DNA of 64,000 bases, taken from positions 992,001-1,056,000 of the forward strand of contig NZ_CANMQD010000001.1 of assembly GCF_947499945.1 (NCBI RefSeq), read 5' to 3'. The stretch is from an uncultured Sulfitobacter sp. Its GTDB lineage: Bacteria; Pseudomonadota; Alphaproteobacteria; Rhodobacterales; Rhodobacteraceae. The notes under the pieces are model-generated. The model was not told the origin of the DNA and ran no database searches. It saw only the letters and a program-made list of their open reading frames with translations. Positions 38,563-50,314 of the stretch are shown one piece after another (the stretch's first letter is position 1; the number at the start of each line of letters is the position of its first letter). A program made the position numbers and the translations under genes.

Positions 38563-39738
38563 TTAGTCTGTGATTTTCGATACAACGCCCGCGCCAACGG
38601 TGCGGCCGCCTTCGCGGATCGCGAAGCGCAGACCCTGCTCCATCGCGATTGGGGCGATCAGCTCTACGTCGAACTTCAGGTTGTCACCTGGCATTACCAT
38701 TTCCGTACCCTCGGGCAGGTTAACAGTGCCGGTCACATCCGTTGTACGGAAGTAGAACTGTGGACGGTAGTTCGCGAAAAATGGCGTGTGACGGCCACCT
38801 TCCTCTTTGGTGAGGATGTACGCTTCGGCTTCGAACTTGGTGTGTGGCAGGACGGACTTAGGTGCGCAAAGCACCTGACCGCGCTCAACACCTTCACGGT
38901 CGATACCGCGCAGCAATGCGCCGATGTTGTCGCCTGCCTCACCACGGTCCAGCAGCTTGCGGAACATTTCAACGCCTGTGCAGGTCGTTGTTTTGGTGTC
39001 GCGCAGACCAACGATTTCAATGCTGTCGCCAACGTTGATCACGCCACGCTCAACACGGCCCGTTACAACAGTACCACGACCAGAGATCGAGAATACGTCT
39101 TCCACAGGCATCAGGAACGGCTGATCTACAGCGCGTGCTGGTGTCGGGATATACTCGTCCACGGCTGCCATCAGCTTCTTGATGGACTCTTCGCCGATTT
39201 CGGGCTGTGTCCCGTTCATCGCGTGCAGAGCGGAACCAGGGATGATCGGGATATCATCGCCAGGGTACTCGTACTTGGAAAGCAACTCACGGATTTCCAT
39301 CTCAACCAGCTCGAGCAGCTCTTCGTCGTCGACCTGGTCAACTTTGTTCATGTAAACAACCATGTACGGGATGCCAACCTGACGGCCGAGCAGGATGTGC
39401 TCACGCGTCTGTGGCATTGGGCCGTCTGCTGCGTTCACAACCAGGATCGCGCCGTCCATCTGTGCCGCACCGGTGATCATGTTCTTCACATAGTCAGCGT
39501 GGCCCGGGCAATCGACGTGCGCGTAGTGGCGTGCTTCGGTTTCGTACTCAACGTGCGCTGTGGAGATTGTGATACCGCGTGCTTTTTCCTCAGGCGCGCC
39601 GTCAATCTGGTCATAGGCTTTGAAGTCACCAAAATACTTGGTGATCGCAGCTGTCAGTGTCGTCTTACCGTGGTCAACGTGGCCGATTGTGCCGATGTTG
39701 ACGTGCGGTTTGTTACGTTCAAACTTTTCCTTTGCCAT
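38563..39738 (-). CDS. tuf: Elongation factor Tu
   Basis: 391 aa. GTP-binding motifs GHVDHGKTT (about 19-27), [12 protein letters not shown] and NKVDQ, then domains II and III ending [12 protein letters not shown]. It brings aminoacyl-tRNA to the ribosome. In the str operon position 63 bases after fusA. Many Rhodobacteraceae carry a second copy elsewhere; none is in this window. Confidence 0.98.
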   Translation of the reverse strand: MAKEKFERNKPHVNIGTIGHVDHGKTTLTAAITKYFGDFKAYDQIDGAPEEKARGITISTAHVEYETEARHYAHVDCPGHADYVKNMITGAAQMDGAILVVNAADGPMPQTREHILLGRQVGIPYMVVYMNKVDQVDDEELLELVEMEIRELLSKYEYPGDDIPIIPGSALHAMNGTQPEIGEESIKKLMAAVDEYIPTPARAVDQPFLMPVEDVFSISGRGTVVTGRVERGVINVGDSIEIVGLRDTKTTTCTGVEMFRKLLDRGEAGDNIGALLRGIDREGVERGQVLCAPKSVLPHTKFEAEAYILTKEEGGRHTPFFANYRPQFYFRTTDVTGTVNLPEGTEMVMPGDNLKFDVELIAPIAMEQGLRFAIREGGRTVGAGVVSKITD

Positions 39739-39801
39739 GGTGTTGGCTCCTTAATGTTCAATGTGAGTTTGGCAGGCCCGCAGTGCTGCGGGCCGCCGTT
39801 G

Positions 39802-41922
39802 TTATGCGAATTTGGCTTGGATCTCGTCGGAGATGTTCTGTGGAACAGCCTCATAGTGGTCGAACTGCATGGAGAAGTTCGCACGACCAGAGGACATGGA
39901 ACGCAGCGTGTTGATGTAGCCGAACATGTTCGCGAGAGGTACGAAACAGTCGATGGCAATCGCGTTACCGCGAGTGTCCTGCCCCTGTACCTGACCGCGA
40001 CGCGATGTCAGATCGCCGATGATGCCGCCAGTGTATTCTTCTGGTGTGACAACTTCGACCTTCATGATCGGCTCAAGCATCTTGGCGCCCGCCTTTTTCA
40101 TGCCTTCGCGCATACCCATACGAGCAGCGATTTCGAACGCCAGAACGGAGGAGTCAACATCGTGGAATTTACCGTCGATCAAGGCAACCTTGAAGTCGAT
40201 GACGGGGAAGCCCGCGAGCGGACCGGAGTCCAGAACAGATTTGATGCCTTTTTCAACGCCCGGGATGTATTCCTTTGGAACAGCGCCACCGACGATGCGG
40301 GACTCAAACGAATACCCTTCGCCTGGCTCGGTCGGCATCAGAATCATCTTCACTTCGGCAAACTGACCGGAACCGCCGGACTGCTTCTTGTGGGTGTAGG
40401 TGATTTCTGCTTCGCGTGAGATGGTCTCACGGTAGGCAACCTGAGGCGCACCAATGTTGGCTTCGACTTTGAATTCACGCTTGAGACGGTCCACGAGGAT
40501 GTCGAGGTGAAGTTCGCCCATGCCCTTCATGATCGTCTGACCGGATTCGAGGTCAGTCTCAACAGTGAAGGATGGATCCTCAGCAGCCAAACGCGCCAGA
40601 CCTGTAGACATCTTCTCTTGGTCGGCCTTGGTCTTAGGCTCAACCGCAATCTCGATGACCGGTGTCGGGAAGGTCATAGTTTCCAGAACCACAGGATCAG
40701 CAACGGAACACAATGTGTCACCTGTTGTGGTGTCTTTCAGACCTGCAAGCGCAATGATGTCGCCCGCAAATGCTTCGGTGATTTCTTCACGGTCGATAGC
40801 GTGCATCATCATCATACGGCCAACACGCTCTTTTTTACCTTTGGTAGAGTTCAAGAGCGTGTCGCCCTTGTTCAACGTACCAGAGTAAATGCGTGTGAAC
40901 GTCAACGAGCCCACGAAAGGGTCGTTCATGATTTTAAAGGCAAGACCAGAGAATGCCATGGCATCGTCCGCACGGCGCGGGATGTCACGTACTTCTTCTT
41001 CATCACCAGGTTTAAAGCCCATATAATCAACAACGTCCATCGGGGATGGCAGATAGTCGATTACAGCGTTGAGCAGAGGCTGAACGCCTTTGTTCTTGAA
41101 CGCGGAGCCGCAGAGTACGGGGATGAACTTAATCGCCAGTGTGCCCTTACGGATCAGCTTGCGGAGAGTAGCGACGTCAGGCTCGGCGCCGTCCATCAAG
41201 TAGTTCTCCATGGCTTCATCGTCCATCTCAACCGCATTTTCGATCAAGTGCGCACGCCAGTGGTCGGCTTTCTCTTTTAGGCTTTCGCGGATCGGCTTTT
41301 TAACCCAGCTCGCGCCCAGATCTTCACCTTCCCAAACCCACTCTTCCATGGTGACGAGGTCAACCATGCCTTCCAGCTCGGTCTCGGAACCGATTGGAAT
41401 TTGGATAGGAGCAGGTGTAGCGCCTGTACGGTCCTGAATCATCTTGACGCAGTTGTAGAAATCCGCGCCGATCTTATCCATTTTGTTCACGAACACGATA
41501 CGCGGAACTTTATAACGGTCGGCCTGACGCCAGACTGTTTCTGTCTGCGGCTCAACTCCGGCGTTGGCGTCGAGAACGGTTACCGCGCCGTCAAGAACAG
41601 CCAAGGAACGCTCAACTTCAATGGTGAAGTCAACGTGACCGGGTGTGTCGATGATATTCATGCGGTGCTTGGCAGAATCGGCTTCTGTGCCGGTCTCCGT
41701 ACGCTCCCAGAATGTCGTGGTCGCAGCGGAAGTAATTGTAATACCCCGTTCCTGCTCCTGCTCCATCCAGTCCATTGTCGCGGCGCCGTCATGCACTTCG
41801 CCAATGTTGTGGGATTTACCTGTATAGAACAGGATACGTTCGGAACATGTGGTCTTACCCGCATCGATATGCGCGATGATACCAAAGTTGCGGTACAGTT
41901 CGAGGGGATAGTCGCGTGCCAT
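39802..41922 (-). CDS. fusA: Elongation factor G
   Basis: 706 aa. G1 [10 protein letters not shown]3 DTPGHVDFT and G4 NKMDK near the N-terminus; C-terminal domain IV/V ends with [26 protein letters not shown]. It drives translocation and, with RRF, recycling. Standard place between rpsG and tuf. Confidence 0.98.
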   Translation of the reverse strand: MARDYPLELYRNFGIIAHIDAGKTTCSERILFYTGKSHNIGEVHDGAATMDWMEQEQERGITITSAATTTFWERTETGTEADSAKHRMNIIDTPGHVDFTIEVERSLAVLDGAVTVLDANAGVEPQTETVWRQADRYKVPRIVFVNKMDKIGADFYNCVKMIQDRTGATPAPIQIPIGSETELEGMVDLVTMEEWVWEGEDLGASWVKKPIRESLKEKADHWRAHLIENAVEMDDEAMENYLMDGAEPDVATLRKLIRKGTLAIKFIPVLCGSAFKNKGVQPLLNAVIDYLPSPMDVVDYMGFKPGDEEEVRDIPRRADDAMAFSGLAFKIMNDPFVGSLTFTRIYSGTLNKGDTLLNSTKGKKERVGRMMMMHAIDREEITEAFAGDIIALAGLKDTTTGDTLCSVADPVVLETMTFPTPVIEIAVEPKTKADQEKMSTGLARLAAEDPSFTVETDLESGQTIMKGMGELHLDILVDRLKREFKVEANIGAPQVAYRETISREAEITYTHKKQSGGSGQFAEVKMILMPTEPGEGYSFESRIVGGAVPKEYIPGVEKGIKSVLDSGPLAGFPVIDFKVALIDGKFHDVDSSVLAFEIAARMGMREGMKKAGAKMLEPIMKVEVVTPEEYTGGIIGDLTSRRGQVQGQDTRGNAIAIDCFVPLANMFGYINTLRSMSSGRANFSMQFDHYEAVPQNISDEIQAKFA

Positions 41923-41996
41923 TTGAAAGCTTCCTCAGGAGTGTGCTTTGAAAAAGTTCAGGGGCCACGCGTATCGCGGCCCCGATCTTGAAAATC

Positions 41997-42467
<471 letters not shown>

Positions 42468-42560
42468 CTAGTTGTCTTCCTCTTGGCGGGGTGCAGCGCG
42501 TGAGCGTGCATAGTGTCAGATTAGAGTGACCGGATGCGTACATCCGGCCAGATACGGGGC

Positions 42561-42932
42561 TTACTTCGGACGCTTGGCACCATACTTGGAGCGGCGCTGC
42601 TTACGATCTTTAACGCCTTGCGTATCGAGAACACCGCGAACGATGTGGTAGCGAACACCTGGAAGGTCTTTTACGCGGCCGCCACGGATCAGAACCACGG
42701 AGTGCTCCTGAAGGTTGTGGGACTCACCACCGATGTAGGAGATCACTTCGAAACCGTTGGTCAGGCGAACCTTCGCAACTTTCCGCATCGCGGAGTTCGG
42801 CTTCTTTGGTGTGGTTGTGTAAACGCGCGTACAAACGCCACGCTTCTGCGGGCATTCCTGCAGGTGCATGGACTTCGAGATTTTGCGTTTTGGCTGGCGC
42901 GGTTTGCGGATCAGCTGCTGAATTGTTGGCAT
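42561..42932 (-). CDS. rpsL: 30S ribosomal protein S12
   Basis: 123 aa from ATG 42932 ([18 protein letters not shown]). Longer in-frame readings upstream are rejected. [13 protein letters not shown] and [13 protein letters not shown] keep the lysines whose change gives streptomycin resistance, so this is a wild-type-like S12. First gene of the str block. Confidence 0.97.
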   Translation of the reverse strand: MPTIQQLIRKPRQPKRKISKSMHLQECPQKRGVCTRVYTTTPKKPNSAMRKVAKVRLTNGFEVISYIGGESHNLQEHSVVLIRGGRVKDLPGVRYHIVRGVLDTQGVKDRKQRRSKYGAKRPK

Positions 42933-43297
42933 TCCGGTTTTTTCCCCGTGTTGCGATCTTTTATGCAAAGGGGCGGACCCCCGTGCGGTGAATGGTATGC
43001 GGCATTCGTCATGCCGCGTTGTAAGAGCAGTTGGTCCAAAGCAATATGGCCGCAACGCTTCCGTACCGAGGTAAGCGAGGCGGCTATGCTAACAGAGGAT
43101 CGGGCCAATTAAGGCGGCCTGGATCGTGACCACATGCGTTATGATATGCGCGGCAGGGGCGACCCCCATTAGCGAGATAACGGGCGTATACGCAGAGTCG
43201 CATGAGGTGTCAACAGGCCGGCATTTACCCACGCCCCTGCCCTTGCCAAAACCCCATCCTCTCCCGCATAGTTCGCCAAAAGCGTGTGAGGATAGCA
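42933..43297. other. Divergent region between rpsL and the first rhamnosyltransferase-like gene
   Basis: 365 bases; holds the rpsL promoter (43185-43213) and an rpsL leader of about 245 bases. No gene, tRNA or further repeat was seen. The plus-strand promoter was not identified. Confidence 0.5.
43185..43213 (-). promoter_or_regulatory. Predicted rpsL (str operon) promoter
   Basis: Minus strand perfect TTGACA, exact 17-base spacer containing ATGCGACTC, then TATACG followed by CCC. Shares all three elements with the rpsJ promoter. Confidence 0.75.
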
Positions 43298-44110
43298 GTG
43301 ACACTCCAAGTACTCGGCCTGTGCCGATTTTCCTACCCTGCTATTGGCGGGTTTCAGGTGGATCACGAAACCATCCAGGAGCGCATCGCCTACCTCTATG
43401 ATGATACACGGATAGAGGAGCGGTTCCAGCTGTTCGAGGCGGTGGCCCTACCCTCGCTTCGCGCGCAGACCGATCCCGATTTTGAGCTGATTATTGTGGT
43501 GGGCGACCAGATGCCTGCGCACAACCTTGCACGGCTCACTGCACTGATCGCGGATATGCCGCAAGCGCGTATCCATGCGGAGCCACCGCGCCCGCAGCGC
43601 GAAGTGATGAAGCAAATCCTCAACGCGGCTCGCCGCGATTTCTCACAGCCGTGTCTCCAGTTCCGTTTTGACGATGATGATGCCGTTGCTGTGGATTTTG
43701 TTGAGCGGTTGCGTAAGGCCGCCGCCGATTGCGAGGGTCTGACGAAGCAGCACAAGAGCGTCGCGTTTGATTGGAACAAGGGCTACATCGCGGAGTATGG
43801 TCCCAAGGGCGTCGCCGCGACCGAGATTTTCCGCCCCTTTGATGTGGCGGCCCTTGGCATGTGGGTCAAAGGGGACTGCCACCTCACCATCATGAATTTC
43901 GCCCACAACAAGATAAACCGCTTTATGCCCTCGGTAAGCTTTGACGAGCCGCGGATGTTTGTGCGCGGGCATAATGCGTCGAACGACAGCCGTCAGAAGC
44001 CTGTGAAGGTGGTCCCTGTTAAACCGCTGACCTATGAAGAGGCCGAGAAGTTTCGCAAACGCTTTGCCATTGATATCGACCATGTGCAGCGCGTGTTTAA
44101 AGGTGCCTGA
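43298..44110 (+). CDS. Putative rhamnosyltransferase-like glycosyltransferase, copy A
   Basis: 270 aa from a GTG at 43298 (VTLQVLGLCRFSYPAIGGF), with GAGGA five bases upstream. The acidic DDDDA after LQFRF resembles the metal/nucleotide-sugar site of GT-A glycosyltransferases; overall it fits the family annotated as putative rhamnosyl transferase (PF11316). No signal peptide. The next gene starts on the base after its stop and encodes a paralogue, so the two form a duplicated pair on the strand opposite to rpoC and rpsL. Confidence 0.75.
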   Translation: MTLQVLGLCRFSYPAIGGFQVDHETIQERIAYLYDDTRIEERFQLFEAVALPSLRAQTDPDFELIIVVGDQMPAHNLARLTALIADMPQARIHAEPPRPQREVMKQILNAARRDFSQPCLQFRFDDDDAVAVDFVERLRKAAADCEGLTKQHKSVAFDWNKGYIAEYGPKGVAATEIFRPFDVAALGMWVKGDCHLTIMNFAHNKINRFMPSVSFDEPRMFVRGHNASNDSRQKPVKVVPVKPLTYEEAEKFRKRFAIDIDHVQRVFKGA

Positions 44111-44920
44111 ATGAAGACTGTAGGGATCTGCCGTTTTTCATATCAGGGTAAGGGCGGCTTCAAGCTCGGCATTGATGACCCCCCTGCACTGGCAGCGTTC
44201 CTTTATGACGAGGCGCGGATGGAAGAGCGGTTCCGCCTGTTCGAAGCGATCACCCTGCCCTGCATTGCAGCCCAAACCGATCCTGATTTTACGTTTCTTA
44301 TCGTGACGGGCAACTGGTTTCCCAAGCATTATCTGGAGCGGTTGAAAACTCTAACGGCAAGAATTTCGCAGTGCGTGATCAGGCAGTATCCCCCCCGGCC
44401 CCACCGTAAGATTATGGCGAAAGCAGTCAATGACTGGCGCGGGGCACCTGACAGCACCTGCCTCCAGTTCCGTCTTGATGATGATGACGCTATGGCGCTG
44501 AATTTTGTGGAGCGGTTCAAACAGACGGCCCATGACCTCAGCGCGATTACGGCGCAGCACAGCTCTGTCGCAGTGGATTTCAATCAGGGTTATGTCTTTA
44601 CGGCGGGTGCGGCGGGCGTGAAACTCTGGCCTTACCACTATCCCTACTCCGCCATAGCGCTGGGAATGATCGTGCAGGCGGGCAGTGATGACACGATCAT
44701 GAGCCATGGCCACCAAAACCTATGGAAGACCATGCCTACCCTCACGCTCACGGGCGAGGACATGATGATGCGGGGGCACAATGACTTCAATGACAGCCGC
44801 ACGGAGGGGAAGGGCAACACCTTTGACTATCAGCCGATGGATGCCGAAAAAGCGGCCCACATCCGCGCCACCTTTGGCATTGATGACGCCCATGTGCGCG
44901 AGGTGTTTTCACGCCCTTGA
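44111..44920 (+). CDS. Putative rhamnosyltransferase-like glycosyltransferase, copy B
   Basis: 269 aa. It aligns end to end with the preceding gene: GICRFSY, ARMEERFRLFEAITLP, AQTDPDF, LQFRLDDDDAMALNFVERF, IALGM and RGHNDFNDSR all have counterparts there. It therefore arose by tandem duplication and divergence. The DDDD site is kept. The 3' end overlaps the convergent DMT transporter gene by 12 bases. Confidence 0.75.
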   Translation: MKTVGICRFSYQGKGGFKLGIDDPPALAAFLYDEARMEERFRLFEAITLPCIAAQTDPDFTFLIVTGNWFPKHYLERLKTLTARISQCVIRQYPPRPHRKIMAKAVNDWRGAPDSTCLQFRLDDDDAMALNFVERFKQTAHDLSAITAQHSSVAVDFNQGYVFTAGAAGVKLWPYHYPYSAIALGMIVQAGSDDTIMSHGHQNLWKTMPTLTLTGEDMMMRGHNDFNDSRTEGKGNTFDYQPMDAEKAAHIRATFGIDDAHVREVFSRP

Positions 44921-45775
44921 GAGTTTACGCTCACGGTAGAAGGTGAAGAGGCCCGTACCCATCACGATGGCTGCTCCAAAAAAGGTGAGAGGTTTAGGCA
45001 CTTCGTCGAAGATCAGAAAACCAATGATCATTGCGCCGATCAGCCCTGTGTACCTGAAGGGTGCGCTGAAAGAGACATCGCCCGTGCGCATAACCTGAAT
45101 GCTGAAAAAATAACCAGTCAGGACAAAGACGGCAGAGCCGCAGATAAAGAGCGCTGACTGCCCGCTGACAGGTGCCCAGTCCTGCGTAAGAGAGGCGAGC
45201 CCTGCGGCGCACATCACAGCCACAGTTGTTCCAAGAGTCACGGTCATCCCCGGCACACCCGCAGAAAGGCGCCGTGTGATCAGATCGCGGGCAGTCACAC
45301 ATACCACAGCTGCCAATGCATAGAGCGACCAGACATTGAACCCCTCCGCACCTGGTCTGATGATGAGCATCACGCCAAAAAGCCCGATCCCGATGGCCAG
45401 CATCCTGCGCCAGCCCACAACCTCACGGTAGAACAGCGCGGACCCGAGAGTCACCGTAAGCGGAACCACCTGCATGATTGCATTGAGATTGCCTAAAGGC
45501 ATGTTGAACAGGGCGCTGAGGAAAAAATAGGCCGTGATGATCTCGGTCAATCCCCGCAGGGCGATTAGCCCCTTGTCACGCCGCGCAACGGAAAACTGCA
45601 ATGCTCCAAGCTGGTAAGCAAGAGCGAAAATCAGCAGCGTCGCCAGAATTCCACGTAAAAAGATAAGCTGGAACAAAGGGACAGCCCCACCTGTAAGCTT
45701 GAGAAACGTGTCGTTCATCACAAAGGCCGCCATAGAAGCCATCATCATCAGTGCGCCAGTGGTATTGGGAGACAT
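44909..45775 (-). CDS. DMT superfamily (EamA-type) transporter
   Basis: 288 aa with about ten membrane helices in two EamA repeats (FVMNDTFLKLTGGAVPLFQLIFLRG and the C-terminal FRYTGLIGAMIIGFLIFDEVPKPLTFFGAAIVMGTGLF). Such carriers export or import small metabolites; the substrate is unknown. It lies on the minus strand after the rpoC terminator and overlaps copy B tail to tail. Confidence 0.85.
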   Translation of the reverse strand: MSPNTTGALMMMASMAAFVMNDTFLKLTGGAVPLFQLIFLRGILATLLIFALAYQLGALQFSVARRDKGLIALRGLTEIITAYFFLSALFNMPLGNLNAIMQVVPLTVTLGSALFYREVVGWRRMLAIGIGLFGVMLIIRPGAEGFNVWSLYALAAVVCVTARDLITRRLSAGVPGMTVTLGTTVAVMCAAGLASLTQDWAPVSGQSALFICGSAVFVLTGYFFSIQVMRTGDVSFSAPFRYTGLIGAMIIGFLIFDEVPKPLTFFGAAIVMGTGLFTFYRERKLSRA

Positions 45776-45907
45776 GCCGGAAATTCCTCAAACTTCCACA
45801 ACACTGTGCGATTGTTCGAGGGGGAGCAATCCATTGCAGTCACGCGCGGGCAAGAAATCACAGATTTCTTGGGCACAGACTTTTTGCAAAAGTCCGGCGT
45901 GCTCAAA

Positions 45908-45945
45908 CAAAAGCCCCCGCAACCTGTTGGCTGCGGGGGCTTTTA
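45908..45945. terminator. Intrinsic terminator after rpoC
   Basis: AAAAGCCCCCGCA / TGCGGGGGCTTTT around a short loop, 25 bases after the rpoC stop. Symmetrical, with A/T flanks on both sides. Confidence 0.9.
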
Positions 45946-45969
45946 GATTTCGCTTAGGTCAGCGCGCTA

Positions 45970-48900
45970 TCAATCGCGGCTTTCCTCGTCAAAGCTTGGT
46001 GCTTGATCAAACACATCGCCACCGACAACATCATTCGCTGGAGCAACCGGTGCAGCAAGCGCTGCGGCCTTCTCCGCTTCAATCCGGCGCGCCTCAACGA
46101 CAACGTTATCGCGGTCTGCTGCTACACGACGCATCTGTTGGGTTGCCCCACCAGTACCTGCAGGGATCAGACGACCCACGATCACGTTCTCTTTTAGACC
46201 AACCAATTTGTCGCGCTTACCTTGAACAGATGCCTCGGTGAGAACACGCGTAGTCTCTTGGAAGGACGCCGCAGAGATGAAGCTGCGGGTTTGCAGCGAC
46301 GCTTTGGTGATGCCCAAGAGGATCGGCTCGCCTTTGGCGGGACGTCCACCTTTGGAGAGCGATTTCTCGTTGGCTGCGTCGAACTCTTGCTTGTCCACAT
46401 GTTCGCCTTTGAGCAGCGTGGTGTCCCCAGATTCCTGGATTTCCCACTTTTGCAGCATCTGGCGCACGATGACTTCGATGTGTTTGTCGTTAATCTTCAC
46501 ACCTTGCAGACGGTAGACGTCCTGCACTTCGTCGATCATGTAATCCGCCAGCGCTTCAACACCCATAATGGCGAGAATATCATGCGGCGCAGGGTTGCCG
46601 TCCATGATGTAATCGCCCTTCTGCACGAAGTCGCCTTCGGCTACGGGGATGTGCTTACCTTTTGGCACCATGTATTCGACTTTGAAGTCCGGATCTTCCG
46701 AGCTCTCGATCGCGATGCGGCGCTTGTTCTTGTAGTCTTTGCCGTAGCGCACATAGCCGTCGATTTCCGCGATGATCGCGTGATCCTTGGGGCGACGTGC
46801 CTCAAAGAGTTCAGCAACCCGTGGCAAACCACCGGTAATGTCCTTGGTTTTGGAACCTTCGCGCGGAATACGGGCAATAACGTCACCCGCTTCAACTTCG
46901 GTACCATCCTCGACGGACATAACGGCGTCCACAGACATCGGATAGGTGATCGGGTTGCCAGCTGTATTGCGCAGTGGTTCGCCGTCTTTATCCTGCAGAA
47001 TGATCTCTGGCTTAAGCTCGTTACCCTTCGCAGCAGAACGCCAGTCGATGACGATCTTCTGGGTCATACCAGTCGCATCATCGGTCTCGTCTTTGACAGA
47101 AATGCCAGAGATAAGGTCGACATGCTTGATCGTACCGGAAGCTTCGGCAATCATTGGCAGTGTGTAGGGGTCCCATTCGTACAGTTTGTCGCCGCGAACG
47201 ATATCTTGCCCCTCTTTGACAAACAGCTTGGTACCGTAGCCCACTTTGTGGCTTGCGCGCTCATCACCATTTTCGTCGATGATGAGCATCTTCATGTTAC
47301 GGCCCATGACCATGGTTTCATCAGACGAGTTTTGCAGCGTGTTGCTGTTCTCGAAGCGGATTTTACCGGACTGACCCGCTTCCTGGAACGACTGCTGGCC
47401 ACCTTGGGCAACGCCGCCGATGTGGAACGTCCGCATCGTCAGCTGTGTACCCGGCTCGCCGATGGATTGTGCCGCGATGATGCCGACGGCCTCACCTTGG
47501 TTCACCAGTGTACCGCGTGCGAGGTCACGACCGTAGCACTGAGCACAAACGCCCTCTTCCGCTTCACATGTAAGCGGTGAGCGGATGCGTGCAGATGCAA
47601 CGCCAGCTTCGTCGATGATGTCAGCCAAACGCTCGTCGATGATCGTACCATTTGTGACCAGCACTTCGTCTGTGCCCGGACGCATCAGGTCTTCTGCAAC
47701 CACACGACCCAACAGACGCTCGGCAAGTGAGGAGACAACTTCACCATCGTTCACAGCCGCAGTCGCAGTGATCGCAACATCAGTACCGCAATCATGCATG
47801 CGCACGATACAATCCTGTGCCACGTCCACCAGACGGCGTGTCAGATAGCCCGAGTTCGCAGTCTTCAAAGCCGTATCCGACAGACCCTTACGGGCACCGT
47901 GGGTAGAGTTGAAGTACTCAAGTACGGTCAGACCTTCCTTAAAGTTCGAGATGATCGGTGTCTCGATGATGTCGCCGTTCGGCTTGGCCATCAGGCCGCG
48001 CATGCCGCCCAACTGTTTCATCTGGGTAACCGAGCCACGCGCACCCGAGTGCGCCATCATGTACACGGAGTTCGGCTCATTCTCGGAACCGTTCTCAGCG
48101 TATGTGGTGTCGGAAATCGAACCCATCATCGCGTCGGTGACTTTGTCGTTACACTTTGACCAAGCATCGACAACTTTGTTGTACTTTTCACCCTGAGTGA
48201 TCAGGCCGTCCATGTACTGCTGTTCAAAGTCTTTCACTTGGTCGCGTGTTTCTTCAACCAGTGGCCACTTGCTGTCAGGGATCAGCATGTCGTCTTTACC
48301 AAACGAGATGCCTGCCTTGAATGCTTCGCGGAAACCCATTGTCATGATCTGGTCACAGAAGATGACGGATTCTTTTTGGCCACAGTAACGGTAAACCGTA
48401 TCGATGACCTGCTGCACTTCTTTCTTGCGCAGCAAACGGTTGACGAGGTCAAACGGTGCTTTTGCATTCAGCGGCAGAAGCGCGCCCAACAGTACACGAC
48501 CCGGAGTGGTGTCAAAGCGAACGTCGATCTCGTTGCCTTCGGCATCGATCTGTTTGATCCGCGATTTGATCTTGGCGTGCAGGTGCACTTCGCCAGAGTC
48601 CAGCGCATGCTGTACTTCGTTAACGTTGCCAAAGACTTTACCCTGACCAACCATGCCTTCACGCTCGAGGGTCACATAGTAGAGACCCAAGATCATATCC
48701 TGTGATGGAACAATGATCGGTGCGCCGTTTGCAGGCGACAGAACGTTGTTGGTGGACATCATCAGAACACGTGCTTCAAGCTGGGCTTCCAGCGAGAGGG
48801 GCACGTGAACAGCCATTTGGTCGCCGTCAAAGTCAGCGTTGAAGGCGGAACAGACGAGCGGGTGCAGCTGGATGGCTTTACCTTCAATCAACACCGGCTC

Positions 48901-50220
48901 GAACGCCTGAATGCCAAGACGGTGCAATGTAGGCGCACGGTTCAGCATGACTGGGTGCTCGCGGATAACTTCGTCGAGGATGTCCCACACTTCGGGACGC
49001 TCTTTTTCAACGAGCTTCTTGGCTTGCTTGACCGTCGAGGAAAGGCCTTTGGCTTCAAGACGCGAGTAGATGAACGGCTTGAACAGTTCCAAGGCCATCT
49101 TTTTCGGCAAACCACACTGGTGCAGCTTGAGCTCTGGACCTGTCACAATTACGGAACGGCCCGAGAAGTCGACGCGCTTACCCAAAAGGTTCTGACGGAA
49201 GCGGCCTTGCTTACCCTTGAGCATATCGGAGAGTGATTTCAACGGACGCTTGTTGGCACCCGTGATCACACGCCCACGACGGCCGTTGTCGAACAGCGCA
49301 TCCACAGATTCCTGCAACATCCGCTTTTCGTTACGCACGATGATATCGGGCGCACGCAGCTCGATCAGACGCTTGAGACGGTTGTTACGGTTGATCACGC
49401 GGCGATACAGATCGTTGAGGTCGGAAGTCGCAAAGCGGCCACCATCGAGTGGAACCAGTGGGCGCAGTTCTGGCGGGATCACGGGGATCACTGTCAGAAC
49501 CATCCACTCGGGGCGGTTGCCGGACTCGAGGAAGGACTCAACAACCTTAAGGCGCTTGATGATCTTCTTCGGCTTCAATTCACCTGTGGCTTCTTTGAGC
49601 TCTTCGCGCAGCTGGTCAGCTTCTGCTTCGAGGTCAATTGCGGCCAGCATTTCGCGGATCGCTTCGGCACCGATGTTCGCAGTAAATGCGTCCATGCCAT
49701 AGGCGTCTTGGGCGTCCATAAACTCTTCTTCGGTCATCATCTGACCGTAGGTGAGATCTGTCAGGCCCGGCTCGATCACAACGTAGTTCTCGAAGTAGAG
49801 AACCCGCTCAAGATCGCGCAGCGTCATGTCGAGCATGAGGCCGATCCGGCTTGGCAGTGATTTCAGGAACCAGATGTGCGCAACTGGGGAGGCCAGCTCG
49901 ATGTGGCCCATCCGCTCACGGCGGACTTTTTGCAGCGTAACTTCCACACCGCATTTTTCGCAGACAACACCGCGATATTTCATACGCTTGTATTTGCCGC
50001 ACAGACATTCGTAGTCTTTGATCGGGCCAAAGATACGCGCACAGAACAGACCGTCACGCTCAGGCTTGAACGTGCGGTAGTTGATGGTTTCGGGCTTCTT
50101 GATCTCACCGAAGGACCACGACAGGATACGCTCTGGCGAGGCCAGAGATACCTTGATTTCGTCAAACGTCTTGGTAGGCGCGACGGGATTAAACGGGTTG
50201 TTTGTAAGTTCTTGGTTCAT
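45970..50220 (-). CDS. rpoC: RNA polymerase subunit beta'
   Basis: 1416 aa. Zinc site [20 protein letters not shown] near residue 72; the catalytic [12 protein letters not shown] with three magnesium-binding Asp; second zinc cluster [15 protein letters not shown]. The C-terminus has an Ala-rich, acidic extension. It lies 94 bases after rpoB. Confidence 0.98.
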   Translation of the reverse strand: MNQELTNNPFNPVAPTKTFDEIKVSLASPERILSWSFGEIKKPETINYRTFKPERDGLFCARIFGPIKDYECLCGKYKRMKYRGVVCEKCGVEVTLQKVRRERMGHIELASPVAHIWFLKSLPSRIGLMLDMTLRDLERVLYFENYVVIEPGLTDLTYGQMMTEEEFMDAQDAYGMDAFTANIGAEAIREMLAAIDLEAEADQLREELKEATGELKPKKIIKRLKVVESFLESGNRPEWMVLTVIPVIPPELRPLVPLDGGRFATSDLNDLYRRVINRNNRLKRLIELRAPDIIVRNEKRMLQESVDALFDNGRRGRVITGANKRPLKSLSDMLKGKQGRFRQNLLGKRVDFSGRSVIVTGPELKLHQCGLPKKMALELFKPFIYSRLEAKGLSSTVKQAKKLVEKERPEVWDILDEVIREHPVMLNRAPTLHRLGIQAFEPVLIEGKAIQLHPLVCSAFNADFDGDQMAVHVPLSLEAQLEARVLMMSTNNVLSPANGAPIIVPSQDMILGLYYVTLEREGMVGQGKVFGNVNEVQHALDSGEVHLHAKIKSRIKQIDAEGNEIDVRFDTTPGRVLLGALLPLNAKAPFDLVNRLLRKKEVQQVIDTVYRYCGQKESVIFCDQIMTMGFREAFKAGISFGKDDMLIPDSKWPLVEETRDQVKDFEQQYMDGLITQGEKYNKVVDAWSKCNDKVTDAMMGSISDTTYAENGSENEPNSVYMMAHSGARGSVTQMKQLGGMRGLMAKPNGDIIETPIISNFKEGLTVLEYFNSTHGARKGLSDTALKTANSGYLTRRLVDVAQDCIVRMHDCGTDVAITATAAVNDGEVVSSLAERLLGRVVAEDLMRPGTDEVLVTNGTIIDERLADIIDEAGVASARIRSPLTCEAEEGVCAQCYGRDLARGTLVNQGEAVGIIAAQSIGEPGTQLTMRTFHIGGVAQGGQQSFQEAGQSGKIRFENSNTLQNSSDETMVMGRNMKMLIIDENGDERASHKVGYGTKLFVKEGQDIVRGDKLYEWDPYTLPMIAEASGTIKHVDLISGISVKDETDDATGMTQKIVIDWRSAAKGNELKPEIILQDKDGEPLRNTAGNPITYPMSVDAVMSVEDGTEVEAGDVIARIPREGSKTKDITGGLPRVAELFEARRPKDHAIIAEIDGYVRYGKDYKNKRRIAIESSEDPDFKVEYMVPKGKHIPVAEGDFVQKGDYIMDGNPAPHDILAIMGVEALADYMIDEVQDVYRLQGVKINDKHIEVIVRQMLQKWEIQESGDTTLLKGEHVDKQEFDAANEKSLSKGGRPAKGEPILLGITKASLQTRSFISAASFQETTRVLTEASVQGKRDKLVGLKENVIVGRLIPAGTGGATQQMRRVAADRDNVVVEARRIEAEKAAALAAPVAPANDVVGGDVFDQAPSFDEESRD

Positions 50221-50314
50221 TGGATGTCCTTAGATTTATTCTCGAAAGCGGGGGAGAGAGGGTCCGGCAACCGCCAAGGCCGCCGGACTGGAATATCTAA
50301 ATTCCAGCGTTGCC

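Noticed and set aside
38548-40419. 623-codon open frame on the plus strand
   Set aside because: Antisense shadow of tuf and fusA, caused by their strong codon bias.
46222-47580. 452-codon open frame on the plus strand
   Set aside because: Antisense shadow of rpoC.
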